From NCBI RefSeq assembly GCF_003967015.1, contig NZ_AP017560.1, forward strand, positions 124,001 through 188,000: DNA of 64,000 bases. The letters are read 5' to 3'. The notes below the pieces were generated by a model, which had not been told where the DNA came from, made no database searches, and saw only the letters and a program-made list of their open reading frames with translations. This document shows positions 54,811-63,629 of this stretch, in pieces (positions within the stretch are counted from its first letter, which is position 1; each line of letters opens with the position of its first letter). This stretch comes from Pseudanabaena sp. ABRG5-3 (GTDB taxonomy: Bacteria; Cyanobacteriota; Cyanobacteriia; Pseudanabaenales; Pseudanabaenaceae). The translations under genes were made by a program, and so were the position numbers.

Positions 54811-55142
54811 AGCCCAAGAGTTCCTAAGATTTCATTACCCAAGTAATTTGCAAACATATGAAACCATATATGGTAGAGATTTGGCTAAGCCATGTCTGTA
54901 CTTTTATAGTGGTTTTGATGTTTTGGACGTTTTTGTAATTAGTTTACGATCGCCTAGAATTGTAGATATTTATTTGATGATTTCTTTAGATATTTTAGTT
55001 AAAGGATCGTAAAGAAATATTGCAAAAAACTTCCCAATCCTGATTGATAGCAAAGCGATGTAAGGCGATCATAACTGTTTACATAACTATATGGGGCAAA
55101 AATACCATAACTGTTTCGTAGTTTTTACAAAATATCGATATT
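54811..55142. other. Upstream region of pilB, AT-rich
   Basis: No reading frame of note. It is AT-rich, with TGTTTACATAACTATA and CCATAACTGTTT repeated twice (about 55070-55110). It probably contains the leftward pilB promoter, but I cannot place it with confidence. Confidence 0.35.
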
Positions 55143-55210
55143 TATAGCTGTCGCCAAGTCTATAGGACATAAATAAAGAGAATGGCGGCGCTTCGCGCCG
55201 CCATTCTCTT
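55143..55210. mobile_element. Truncated MITE-like element with an IS630-type left end, copy 3
   Basis: TATAGC, 14 nt, TAGGACATAAATAAAGAGAA, then the hairpin GAGAATGGCGGCG and complement around CTT. Left half as in the copy at 36832 (both have CGCCAAGT in the spacer). The right end with GCTATA is not found; the DUF1574 gene ends here instead. Confidence 0.55.
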
Positions 55211-55220
55211 AAAAATTTTG

Positions 55221-57281
55221 CTAACGGTTTTTGAGAGCTTGCCAAGGAATTTTGGGGTTTTGGGCAAGCATTTGGGCGATCGCGATCGCGCCTTTTTGAT
55301 TCAAGTGGCTAGGGTCAGAAAAAAACTCCGCTTGATTGGGGATTGCTTGGGAAATATCAAGATAGGTAAAACCTTCCCGCAGGGCAAGCTCCTGCATCCT
55401 GCTATTAAAACTAGCCTCATAGCGGGTGCGAATAGCATCAAGATAGGTGTTATGTAAGGGCATATTCACCACCAAAAGCTCAACATTATTGCGGCGGCAA
55501 AAATCGACGACATTAGCAAAGGCATCGAACTGGGAGCCACTGGTATCGAAATTACGATAGTCGAGATCATAATCCCCAGGGACTTGGGGATATTTTTGGA
55601 AATAGGTATTGGGATCGAAGGTAACGTCAAAGGCAACAAATCCTTTGGAATCAAGGGCAGTTGCAGTGCTAGGCATCGTCGCCGCAATCAAGGCTTCACT
55701 ATTGCTGAGTAGATGGGTATTGCGATCAAAGCCTTTAACGACAGAAGTCCTTACCTCTTGGCGTTTGCTAGAAGTGGCAAAAATTGTACTGAATGCTTGT
55801 GAAATTGGATTTTCGGGTTTGGTAGCAATGTTGGGAGAGAGAGGCTCAGGATTAATCCCATTGTTTTTTAATGTTTCCTGCAATTGTTTATAGCCTGTAG
55901 AAGCCGTAATTTCATCATAGGTAATATCGCTACGACTACTATTAAAAGCCCGCAATCCATCTGCCCAAATAATCATCCTCGGAAGTTGGGGGCGTGACAG
56001 AATTTGCGTGACTTGCAGGTTCACCACCTTAGCAGTAGCGCCATCAATACCTAGATTGAAAACACTAGCGCCTTTGAATCCCTTATTGATCAAGGCTGTT
56101 TCTAATACACTGGGTTCTATACCCCGCAATGCTCTAGAACTACCAACGATCAACACATCGGGCGATCGCTTTTTATTAGTGATTTGCCAATCTAGCAGTG
56201 CTAATTTTTCATTAAATAACGCGATATTAAAATTTAGCGCAGGTTTATTGGCAATCCCTTTATCAGGAGCATTGTCTTGCAGATTGATTTTAGGATCAGT
56301 GATTACCAGCTTAGTTTGCTCATGGGGTTGGGCGTAATGATTGAGGGTGCGATCGAGCATTACAGTCGCCCCTAAACCGATCGCTAAACTTGCCACACAT
56401 ATCGCCACTGAAGGTACTTGGGGAGAAGTTTGACCAATTAATTTCCAAGCTTGTTTGCAGCAAATCCAGCAATTGTCAGCGTAGGCAAGCACCTGTTGCC
56501 AAGGTTGAAGTTCAATGGATTCGGGACTGCTAATTTCGGCTACTTCGTGATGAGATGCTTCCAATGACTCGGATATTTCAAGGTTAGGGCTTTGCACGCC
56601 GATCGCCAGCAGATCAATCTCAAAAGACCAATTAGGCTTTTTTTCGCCAATAACACGATTGGAAACAGTCACCGCCTGAAAATATTCCGATGACTTGACA
56701 GTTCGCAAAGTATTTAACATCGGTATTGCCATCTCTGCTTGCAAGATCTTGGTACTTGTTTCACATAGCAAATTGAGGCAATTGTTTTGTAACAGCAACT
56801 TCAGCTTAGTTTGGGCTAGTTTTGGATCTTGCTGAAAACTGGTGAGTAAGGTAGCAATGACTTCTGCGGCAATAATCGCTGATGGGGCGATCGGTAAGTC
56901 CACACCTAAAGCCCAAGTATTTCCTTGTAATTTGAGGCGGCGAATTCCTTCTGCAAATAAAACTGAACTATCTAGATCCTGTGTACTAGGAGCGATCGCT
57001 TCTAAAATTTGAGTAGCGCAACCAACCTCTCGATCTTTACTATAAATATATAAGCAATCGCCTTTTTGCTTGGTATGCGAAATTTTCAGCCCTGATAGAC
57101 CTTCTGGCAAAGCACTTGGAGCTTCTGTCCTTGGGAATGATGCGAGATCTGATGCGGGATTTTTATCAGTAATTTCACTCAATCGACTTATCGCCAAATC
57201 TGAGTTTAAGCTGGCTAAATCTGGGCTTGCTTCTGTGGATATGGGGGGTGCATCTTTCGCATCTAAGGATGTTATTTCCAT
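55221..57281 (-). CDS. DUF1574 family protein
   Basis: 686 residues from ATG 57281; TTG 57308 would add nine residues. The N-terminal half (1-290) is low-similarity cytoplasmic sequence rich in acidic residues. A membrane segment lies near 300-325 (VPSVAICVASLAIGLGATVM). The C-terminal domain is SGNH-like: VLIVGSSRALRGIEPSVLE (GSSR block I), FNLGIDGATAKV and FFSDPSHLNQKGAIAIAQML (Asp and His). DUF1574 proteins are cyanobacterial and related to the acyl-esterase/AlgX fold; a role in exopolysaccharide modification is possible. It is divergent from the GAF-GGDEF gene. Confidence 0.85.
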   Translation of the reverse strand: MEITSLDAKDAPPISTEASPDLASLNSDLAISRLSEITDKNPASDLASFPRTEAPSALPEGLSGLKISHTKQKGDCLYIYSKDREVGCATQILEAIAPSTQDLDSSVLFAEGIRRLKLQGNTWALGVDLPIAPSAIIAAEVIATLLTSFQQDPKLAQTKLKLLLQNNCLNLLCETSTKILQAEMAIPMLNTLRTVKSSEYFQAVTVSNRVIGEKKPNWSFEIDLLAIGVQSPNLEISESLEASHHEVAEISSPESIELQPWQQVLAYADNCWICCKQAWKLIGQTSPQVPSVAICVASLAIGLGATVMLDRTLNHYAQPHEQTKLVITDPKINLQDNAPDKGIANKPALNFNIALFNEKLALLDWQITNKKRSPDVLIVGSSRALRGIEPSVLETALINKGFKGASVFNLGIDGATAKVVNLQVTQILSRPQLPRMIIWADGLRAFNSSRSDITYDEITASTGYKQLQETLKNNGINPEPLSPNIATKPENPISQAFSTIFATSSKRQEVRTSVVKGFDRNTHLLSNSEALIAATMPSTATALDSKGFVAFDVTFDPNTYFQKYPQVPGDYDLDYRNFDTSGSQFDAFANVVDFCRRNNVELLVVNMPLHNTYLDAIRTRYEASFNSRMQELALREGFTYLDISQAIPNQAEFFSDPSHLNQKGAIAIAQMLAQNPKIPWQALKNR

Positions 57282-57369
57282 TGGATATTGAGAGGTCAGC
57301 AGGATCAAAATTTTGCTATAAGGTTAACACGGTGAATTCACGACGGTATAAAAAGTTATTAGGGTTTCT

Positions 57370-58356
57370 ATGCAAGAACCAAGCTACCCAGAAAACGAAT
57401 CTATTCGGATTGAGACCTTGCGATCGCTAAATATTCTCGATACACCTTCAGAAGAACGTTTTGATCGTCTAACAAGACTAGCTAAACGGCTATTTGCAGT
57501 ACCAATCGCGATGGTTAGCTTGATTGACTCTAATCGTCAATGGTTCAAGTCCTGTGTAGGCGCAGATTTCAAAGAAACACCAAGAAATATCTCCTTTTGT
57601 GGTCACGCGATCCTAGGCAATGACATTTTAGTTATTCCTGATGCCACCCTTGATGAGCGCTTTCATGATAATCCTCTGGTGACAGATGAACCAAAAATTC
57701 GTTTCTATGCTGGAGTTCCCCTCGTTGTTGCCGATAGCAGTAAAGTTGGTACGCTCTGTTTGATTGATCAACAACCTCGGACACTCAGTGATGATGAGCA
57801 AGAATTACTACGCGATTTGGGACATTTGGCAGAGCAAGAGTTAGCCGCTATCCGACTTGCTACCATCGATGAATTAACCCAAATTTCTAATCGGCGTGGG
57901 TTCAAATCCTTGGCAACCCATGCCCTAAATCTCTGTAAGCGGATGAATAAACCTGCCTCACTTTTCTTCTTTGATCTTGATTTGTTTAAAGAAATTAATG
58001 ATCGCTATGGACATGCAGAAGGCGATCGCGCCTTGATTGGTTTCAGCAAAATTTTACAAGAGACTTTTCGGGAATCAGATGTCATCGGTAGACTTGGTGG
58101 GGATGAGTTTGTCGCCTTATTAACCAATGCAGATCTAAAAGAGAGCCAATTAATTCTCCATCGTCTAGATCAAATACGGGAAACCTTCAATAAACAGGAG
58201 GCGCGTGGCTACGATATCCTTTGCAGTGTCGGCACAATTGAGTTTGATGTAAACAGACATCAATCCGTTGACGATCTTCTACAGGATGGCGATCGCCTCA
58301 TGTACAAACAAAAACAAGCAAAGCGAACAAAGGCATCTGTCAGCAAAGACCTATAG
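57370..58356 (+). CDS. GAF-GGDEF diguanylate cyclase
   Basis: 328 residues. The GAF (about 25-155) has FAVPIAMVSLIDSNRQWFKS and SFCGHAILGNDILVIPDATL, the form found in many cyclases and not the bilin type. The GGDEF domain (about 165-320) has DELTQISNRRGF, FFDLDLFKEINDRYGHAEGD and RLGGDEFVALL, with the inhibitory RESD motif five residues before it. It makes c-di-GMP from two GTP and is probably subject to product inhibition. A terminator follows. It is divergent from the DUF1574 gene. Confidence 0.94.
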   Translation: MQEPSYPENESIRIETLRSLNILDTPSEERFDRLTRLAKRLFAVPIAMVSLIDSNRQWFKSCVGADFKETPRNISFCGHAILGNDILVIPDATLDERFHDNPLVTDEPKIRFYAGVPLVVADSSKVGTLCLIDQQPRTLSDDEQELLRDLGHLAEQELAAIRLATIDELTQISNRRGFKSLATHALNLCKRMNKPASLFFFDLDLFKEINDRYGHAEGDRALIGFSKILQETFRESDVIGRLGGDEFVALLTNADLKESQLILHRLDQIRETFNKQEARGYDILCSVGTIEFDVNRHQSVDDLLQDGDRLMYKQKQAKRTKASVSKDL

Positions 58357-58360
58357 AAAA

Positions 58361-58391
58361 GAATAGCGGCGCAAAGCGCCGCTATTCTTTA
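58361..58391. terminator. Terminator after the diguanylate cyclase gene
   Basis: AAGAATAGCGGCGC, AAA loop, GCGCCGCTATTCTT, a 14-bp stem. It separates this gene from the convergent psb32-like gene. Confidence 0.75.
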
Positions 58392-58399
58392 TCTGGGGT

Positions 58400-59236
58400 T
58401 TATCGGGCCTCTGGCGTTGGGGTAACTCTCTTTGGCGAAGGAATCAGATAAGCAATCACTGCACCACCTACAAATCCTGCGACATTCCGCACAATGGGAA
58501 CCCATTCACTAGTCCGCGTGAGGACAGGACCTAAACCAAAGGAAATAAACAACATGCCCCACAGGGGTGTGAAAATCAAGGCCCATTTCCAAGCAAAAAT
58601 TTCACCTTCCTTCCGTGGATGTCCTGCAAAGCCAAAAACAACACCACCAACAATGGAAGTAATCAAGGTCAGAATCCATTGCTCTTGGGGAATTCCGGGG
58701 ACGACCGCACAACCATCTTGCTCAAGACAATTAGTAATAGCATCAATGGAAGACAAAATTGCTTGATCGTAACCCTGCTCGCGTACATAAAATTGATTGC
58801 CATAGCGGGATTGCAATTCAATCCAGAAACCACGGGATAGTAAGGGATAAACCTCGTCACCAACACTAAAATTCAGTAAATTGCGCCCCCGTGAGTCCGC
58901 AACCAACATCACACTGCGATCATCAAGTCCCCAAAAATCCTTAACTGCACGACCGGGGGTACGGTCTACCTGAGTCAGCACCCTCAATTTCCAACCTGTT
59001 AATTCTTCAAATCGCATTAACTTTTGATCAAGCGCCAACTCTTCAGAATCTGTCAAAAATCGACCCAGATCAATCACATTGGTATATTTTTCTGGCAATA
59101 GCTCTGGTGCATCATAGGCTTGAGCCGCAGGAACATGGGTAAAGACAAGCGCTAAGGGTAGGATTATGGCGATCGCGATCGCGCCAAATCTCTGCGTCAA
59201 TTTCTGGACAAATCTCTGTAGGGTGGGCTTAATCAT
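58400..59236 (-). CDS. psb32: TPM-domain protein, Psb32/TLP18.3-like
   Basis: 278 residues. Signal peptide or anchor at 17-40 (FGAIAIAIILPLALVFTHVP, cleavage near AQA), then a TPM domain: VIDLGRFLTDSEELALDQKL, WKLRVLTQVDRTPGRAVKDF, DRSVMLVADSRGRNLLNFSV and LSRGFWIELQSRYGNQFYVR. Two or three C-terminal membrane helices follow (IVGGVVFGFA, ALIFTPLWGM, VAGFVGGAVIAY). Psb32 (cyanobacteria) and TLP18.3 (plants) help photosystem II assembly and repair and may have a phosphatase activity. It is probably thylakoid-membrane with the TPM part in the lumen. Confidence 0.85.
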   Translation of the reverse strand: MIKPTLQRFVQKLTQRFGAIAIAIILPLALVFTHVPAAQAYDAPELLPEKYTNVIDLGRFLTDSEELALDQKLMRFEELTGWKLRVLTQVDRTPGRAVKDFWGLDDRSVMLVADSRGRNLLNFSVGDEVYPLLSRGFWIELQSRYGNQFYVREQGYDQAILSSIDAITNCLEQDGCAVVPGIPQEQWILTLITSIVGGVVFGFAGHPRKEGEIFAWKWALIFTPLWGMLFISFGLGPVLTRTSEWVPIVRNVAGFVGGAVIAYLIPSPKRVTPTPEAR

Positions 59237-59335
59237 GATTTTTATTAAAAGTTAAACTAACGGCTGATCTTAATATTTCTTAATATCTTAACAAGAGTAT
59301 ATAGTTAAAAATACTCCTTCTCCGTATTATTTCCT

Positions 59336-60175
59336 ATGGCAAGCCCAATTCAGTGGTATCCAGGTCATATCGCCAAAGCTGAAAAGCAGTTGTTAGAACA
59401 ACTAAAATTGGTTGATGTGGTCATTGAGGTGCGTGATTCGCGCATCTTGATGTCTAGCAGACATCCCAAAATTGAAAAATGGGTAGAAGGAAAATCACAT
59501 ATTCTTGTGTGCAATCGCATTGATGCCATATCCTCAACGGCAAAATCGCAGTGGACACGTTGGTTTACAGAACAAGATCGCATGGCATACTTTACCGACG
59601 CTCAAGCAGGTAAGGGAATGGTCGATTTACTCAAGGCTGCCCAAGTTGCTGGCGAAAAGGTCAACGAAAGACGGCATAATCGGGGAATGTTACCGCGCCC
59701 TGTGCGGGCTGTGGTGGTCGGATTTCCTAATGTGGGCAAGTCAGCCCTAATCAACCGTTTGCTCAAGAAAAAAGTCGTAGCAAGTGCGAATAAACCGGGG
59801 GTGACGCGCCAATTGCGTTGGATCAGGATTTCCGATGAAATTGAGTTGTTAGATACCCCTGGGGTAATTCCACCTTTGTTACATGATCAAGATGCGGCAC
59901 TGAAGTTGGCGATATGTGATGACATCGGACAAGCTGCCTATGACAATGTCTTAGTTGCGGCTGAAGCCGTAGAGCTGTTAATTCAGTTAAATGCAAAGTT
60001 GAGTAGTCGATATCTGATTGACCCCGCAACCGTAACATCAGGGATTGAATATATTCATGAAGTCGCGGCTTTAAACAAATTTCAAGGTGATCTCGATAAA
60101 GTCGCAAGGCTAATTTTGTACGATTTCCGTAAAGGCAAATTGGGCGCGATCGCCTTGGAATTACCGCCATCCTAG
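59336..60175 (+). CDS. rbgA: Ribosome biogenesis GTPase RbgA/YlqF
   Basis: 279 residues. It is a circularly permuted GTPase: the G4 motif (VCNRID, here NRID for NKxD) comes first, then G1 GFPNVGKSALINRLL, G2/G3 ANKPGVTRQLRWI and LLDTPGVIPP. The start MASPIQWYPGHIAKAEKQLL and the C-terminal ANTAR-like helical region are typical. In Bacillus, RbgA acts in late assembly of the 50S ribosomal subunit. No neighbours of related function. Confidence 0.93.
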   Translation: MASPIQWYPGHIAKAEKQLLEQLKLVDVVIEVRDSRILMSSRHPKIEKWVEGKSHILVCNRIDAISSTAKSQWTRWFTEQDRMAYFTDAQAGKGMVDLLKAAQVAGEKVNERRHNRGMLPRPVRAVVVGFPNVGKSALINRLLKKKVVASANKPGVTRQLRWIRISDEIELLDTPGVIPPLLHDQDAALKLAICDDIGQAAYDNVLVAAEAVELLIQLNAKLSSRYLIDPATVTSGIEYIHEVAALNKFQGDLDKVARLILYDFRKGKLGAIALELPPS

Positions 60176-60257
60176 GTTTGTGGATTTTACATGAAGAGAT
60201 CTGGCGATCGCGATCGCTTAAGTCATAATGATTGTCTGAAAAGAAGTTCAAGCAATT

Positions 60258-61163
60258 ATGACAAGCAAAATCTACTTAAAAGGCGTAAAAGCATACGGAT
60301 ACATAGGATACCTACCTGAAGAGAATGTATTAGGACAATGGTTTGAGGTTGATGCAACCCTGTGGGTCGATTTTGAAAAAGCCAGCTATAGCGATGACAT
60401 CGAAGATACAGTTAACTATATTTCTTGTATTCGGAAAATCGAGAATCTAATTCAGACTCAGAAATTTAAGTTGATTGAACGCTTAGCTGGGGCGATCGCT
60501 GACAGCCTCCTTGAAGATGAAAAAATTGCTCAGGCTGAAGTAAAAATCATCAAGCATCCCCCAATTCCCAATTTCTTAGGTTCCGTCGCTGTCGAAATTG
60601 TGCGATCGCGCATTCAATCCCAATCAACAAAGGTCACTAACCAACTAGAATCCACCCCAATCCCCAATTCCCAATCCCCAATTCCCAATTCCCAATCCCC
60701 GATTCCTAATTCCACTGAATCCAAAATCATTAGCATCCACACCGACGGAGCCTGTTCTAAAAATCCAGGTCCTGGAGGTTGGGGTGTAGTTGTTCACTTC
60801 TCTGATGGCAGCACTAAAGAACTTGGTGGTGGACTGCGCGAAACTACGAATAACCAAATGGAGTTACAGGGTGCGATCGCTGCTTTAGAATTTCTCGCTA
60901 CTCACAAGCAATCCACGCCTGTCGATCTCTATACCGATAGTAAATACGTCCTAGATGGCATTACCAAATGGATTAAAGGCTGGAAAAAGAATGGCTGGAA
61001 AACCAAAGATAATAAGCCCGTCAAAAATCAAGAATATTGGCAACAACTCGATCCCCTCAATACTTCTAATATCCGATGGCATTGGGTAGAGGGACATTCA
61101 GGTGATCCTGATAACGAGAGATGCGATGCGATCGCCCGCAGCTATACAGCTAAGTTTGCTTAA
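60258..61163 (+). CDS. Fusion of dihydroneopterin aldolase (FolB) and ribonuclease HI
   Basis: 301 residues in one uninterrupted frame. Residues 1-118 are Fol[21 protein letters not shown] with the catalytic Glu near 22, Tyr54 (TVNYISC) and Lys99 ([10 protein letters not shown]). It makes 6-hydroxymethyl-dihydropterin for folate. Residues 119-155 are a linker with [17 protein letters not shown], encoded by a CCCAATTCC tandem repeat. Residues 156-301 are RNase HI with all catalytic acids: Asp163 ([16 protein letters not shown]), Glu202 (MELQGA), Asp227 (YTDSKYV) and Asp290 (RCDAIA). There is no internal ATG near the junction. The two activities are unrelated, so the fusion probably arose when an intergenic repeat lost its stop. 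Confidence 0.9.
   Translation: MTSKIYLKGVKAYGYIGYLPEENVLGQWFEVDATLWVDFEKASYSDDIEDTVNYISCIRKIENLIQTQKFKLIERLAGAIADSLLEDEKIAQAEVKIIKHPPIPNFLGSVAVEIVRSRIQSQSTKVTNQLESTPIPNSQSPIPNSQSPIPNSTESKIISIHTDGACSKNPGPGGWGVVVHFSDGSTKELGGGLRETTNNQMELQGAIAALEFLATHKQSTPVDLYTDSKYVLDGITKWIKGWKKNGWKTKDNKPVKNQEYWQQLDPLNTSNIRWHWVEGHSGDPDNERCDAIARSYTAKFA
60656..60712 (+). repeat. Tandem CCCAATTCC repeat inside the fusion gene
   Basis: Variants of CCCAATTCCCAATCC repeat about four times. Repeats of this type are usually intergenic in cyanobacteria. Here they lie in frame and encode the (IPNSQSP) linker between FolB and RNase HI. Confidence 0.8.
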
Positions 61164-61197
61164 ACAAAGAGACTCGCACTGCGAGTCTCTCTGTTTA
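61164..61197. terminator. Terminator after the folB-rnhA fusion
   Basis: AGAGACTCGC, loop ACT, GCGAGTCTCT with flanking AAACAA and CTGTTT; it starts right after the stop. Confidence 0.8.
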
Positions 61198-61207
61198 TAA
61201 ATATCGT

Positions 61208-61780
61208 TTAAGCGTATTTTTCTTCAAAAGCTGTCATCGCATCCAACTGCGAATCTATTAACAAACATTTTTCTAAATGTTCAACTTCCAACTCAGGTAG
61301 CCATTCACTGCGATCGCGTTTTACATATTCATCTTCAACTAAGTGATAAATACTAATTTTGCCGTCTACCCAAAACCAAACTTCTGGAATACCCCTTAGT
61401 TGATATTTCCTTAACTTTTTAACGCTTCCGCTAGTAACCACAATTTCAATACATAGATCAGTCTTTGCAGGATCATTACCAAAAGCAAAGGACAAATCAG
61501 CCTGAAACTCAAGACTAGGTTCAATTTTTTGGGTATAAGCACCTGTTGATGTAAAGCGGATGCGTTTGAGTACAAAGTAATAGCCTAACAAAAGTCCTAG
61601 CAGACTGGATATCATTTCATGCTGCAAACCGATACCCATAATTTCTAGTTCTCCCTCACAATAAGTCATCCGCACTCCACCAATTTCCTCAAAGGCGGAT
61701 TGCAAGGTTTTAAACTGTTCCCAAGTGACTCCCCATTTAACGAGATATTGATTTTCTGCCTTAGCTAAAGTTTGGATCAT
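61208..61780 (-). CDS. Uma2/DUF820 family putative nuclease
   Basis: 190 residues from ATG 61780 (GTG is directly before). RMTYCEGELEIMGIGLQHE, FQADLSFAFG and DLCIEIVVTSGSVKKLRKY-type sequence gives the D...ExV pattern of Uma2 (DUF820) proteins, which have a restriction-endonuclease-like fold and are highly expanded in cyanobacteria. LRGIPEVWFWVDGKISIYHL completes the fold. The real function is unknown. It is a stand-alone gene. Confidence 0.88.
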   Translation of the reverse strand: MIQTLAKAENQYLVKWGVTWEQFKTLQSAFEEIGGVRMTYCEGELEIMGIGLQHEMISSLLGLLLGYYFVLKRIRFTSTGAYTQKIEPSLEFQADLSFAFGNDPAKTDLCIEIVVTSGSVKKLRKYQLRGIPEVWFWVDGKISIYHLVEDEYVKRDRSEWLPELEVEHLEKCLLIDSQLDAMTAFEEKYA

Positions 61781-61906
61781 CACTTTATCCTTGTTGCTGA
61801 GTATTTTCAGTATAGTTAGTTAGTATCAATTGACTAACAAGAAAAATGATTATAATTCTTTTGTGATGAAGAAATTAGCGAAAGTTATTCTTAAAATAAA
61901 GTTAGA

Positions 61907-62746
61907 TTACTTTTTGCGAATATATAAGTCTTTAGCAGCAGAGTTAGGAATACTTCTTTCATCTATTTGAAAAATATCAGTATGCTTTCTAACCATGTCA
62001 CTCAACTTTTTAAAACCATATAATCTTACATCAAAATCAGGTTTTAATTTTGTTAAGTAACTACCAAAGGTTCCAAGATTTGTCCAACCTGCATCATCAC
62101 TAGCTGTTGTTTCAAGAGCTTTTAGAATAAATTCTTTTGGAAGATTATCGTTTGTTTCTTGAACTGCACATTCAGTTACTGACTCCTGTTTTTTTAGATT
62201 GCTTGCTGATGATATATTAGTTTCGACTTGTTGGTTCTTTATGTTTAAGTCAGACTCAATTTTAGTAACTGTAGATTGCCTTAAGACCTCAGTAAATACA
62301 AATTTATGACAGGCATTTTTAAATGCTTCTGGAGTTTTTTGTTCACCAAATCCAAAAACTGTTAAACCTTCTTCCCTAATTCGTAATGCTAAACCTGTAA
62401 AATCGCTATCACTTGAAACTAGGCAAAATCCATCAAAACGTCTTGTATATAATAAATCCATTGCATCAATAATTAGCGTACTATCAGTAGCATTTTTGCC
62501 TGTGGTATATGCGAATTGTTGAACAGGTTTAATTGCATATTTGTTTAATACTTTTTTCCATTGTGAACTTGTTGGTGATGTAAAATCACCATAGATTCTT
62601 TTAACGGTGGCTTCACCCAAACGAGCTATTTCTTCCAGCAAACCTTCAATTATAGAAGCCTGTGCATTATCGGCATCTATTAAAACTGCAAGTCTATGAG
62701 TTGCTTCCTCTGATTCAATTTTAGCAACTATTTTGGGGCTTGGCAT
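61907..62746 (-). CDS. NYN-domain ribonuclease-like protein with LOTUS/OST-HTH domain
   Basis: 279 residues. The NYN domain (about 15-155) has RLAVLIDADNAQASIIEGLL, ATVKRIYGDFTSPTSSQWK, KNATDSTLIIDAMDLLYTRR and GFCLVSSDSDFTGLALRIRE. The conserved Asp residues of IDADN, ATDS and SSDSD form a PIN-like metal site. After a Ser/Thr-rich linker, residues about 205-279 (FILKALETTASDDAGWTNLG, LYGFKKLSDMVRKHTDIFQI) match the OST-HTH/LOTUS fold, thought to bind RNA. It is probably a specific RNA nuclease. Similar proteins are widespread; the targets are unknown. Confidence 0.88.
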   Translation of the reverse strand: MPSPKIVAKIESEEATHRLAVLIDADNAQASIIEGLLEEIARLGEATVKRIYGDFTSPTSSQWKKVLNKYAIKPVQQFAYTTGKNATDSTLIIDAMDLLYTRRFDGFCLVSSDSDFTGLALRIREEGLTVFGFGEQKTPEAFKNACHKFVFTEVLRQSTVTKIESDLNIKNQQVETNISSASNLKKQESVTECAVQETNDNLPKEFILKALETTASDDAGWTNLGTFGSYLTKLKPDFDVRLYGFKKLSDMVRKHTDIFQIDERSIPNSAAKDLYIRKK

Positions 62747-62924
62747 AACATTAATACTGAGTGATTTGTTTGATTGCTTTAAACAATAACTATAATAAAT
62801 ATCTATCTTGAGTATTTCTTAAATAAAACTATCATAAATTTGCTTGTAAAAACTATGTGCATTTCCCACAATAATTATTTTCTTGATTTTGTTATGGGCA
62901 CTCACGCTCAAAAGCCAAAACAAT

Positions 62925-62965
62925 TACTCTCAAGTATTTTTTAGATACTCTCAAGTATTTTTAGA
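62925..62965 (+). repeat. Direct repeat, two copies of about 21 bp
   Basis: TACTCTCAAGTATTTTTTAG and TACTCTCAAGTATTTTTAGA lie one after the other, just before the end of the XRE gene. They look like a small tandem duplication. The intergenic stretch 62747-62987 otherwise holds nothing recognisable. Confidence 0.7.
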
Positions 62966-62987
62966 CTTGACTAACTTCACCTCTAAC

Positions 62988-63254
62988 TCACAACTCACAC
63001 CCGACAGCCTGAGCATATCGTCGCAAAGTTATTAAAGAAGGCGAATGCTTACCACTACTCAGAGATGACTCCAATCGATTAATTGCCGTAGCCTTAGTTC
63101 CCATTCGACTGGCTACTTGTGCCTGAGACAACCCAGCCTTCTCACGAGCAGCTAACATTTGCCGCAATATCGAAAACTCAACATCCATACTTTCATAAGC
63201 CGCAAGAGTTTCAGGATTAGATAGAGCCTTAGCTTTTAGTTCAGCGTGATTCAT
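62988..63254 (-). CDS. XRE-family HTH regulator, HigA-like antitoxin
   Basis: 88 residues from ATG 63254; ATG 63266 adds four residues. The N-terminal helix NHAELKAKALSNPETLAAYE precedes an XRE HTH, LRQMLAAREKAGLSQAQVAS and AINRLESSLSSGKHSPSLIT. This is the layout of HigA-type antitoxins usually preceded by a RelE/HigB toxin. Here the upstream gene is xisI and no HigB gene is visible, so it is an orphan. It ends at AVGCEL, somewhat earlier than usual in this family. Confidence 0.8.
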   Translation of the reverse strand: MNHAELKAKALSNPETLAAYESMDVEFSILRQMLAAREKAGLSQAQVASRMGTKATAINRLESSLSSGKHSPSLITLRRYAQAVGCEL

Positions 63255-63290
63255 TATTCTTAACATCCAATAGACGCGATCGCCTAGTAA

Positions 63291-63629
63291 TTATGAAATA
63301 GCAAACCCCGTATATTGTCGAACTTTCGGATGGCGAAATCCAAGAACAATATCATTTTTAGAAACTCCAGCATCTGTCAAATCATTGACAATCCCCTCTT
63401 CAGTATCATCATACTGAACCCAAATTTTCTCGCCAATTAAACTAAGATGAATAGGTGTAGCATGAAGGTAATGATCGCCATTCCAGCCAATATCTAAAAT
63501 TAAATATTGTCCTCGTTCATCGTCAAATAGCACTTGAGAAGTATAGGCATCAGGAAGAGAAGCACGATAATTAGCCTGATCTTGAAGTACTTTCTTAATG
63601 ATTTCTCGATATTTTAGCTGGGTATCCAT
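63291..63629 (-). CDS. xisI: XisI family protein
   Basis: 112 residues. KYREIIKKVLQDQANYRASL, VLFDDERGQYLILDIGWNGD, HATPIHLSLIGEKIWVQYDD and VLGFRHPKVRQYTGFAIS match XisI. In Anabaena, xisH and xisI are needed with xisF for excision of the fdxN element, but most cyanobacterial homologues lie far from such elements. It overlaps xisH by 16 bp and is thus co-translated with it. A small XRE gene follows 36 bp later. Confidence 0.93.
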   Translation of the reverse strand: MDTQLKYREIIKKVLQDQANYRASLPDAYTSQVLFDDERGQYLILDIGWNGDHYLHATPIHLSLIGEKIWVQYDDTEEGIVNDLTDAGVSKNDIVLGFRHPKVRQYTGFAIS

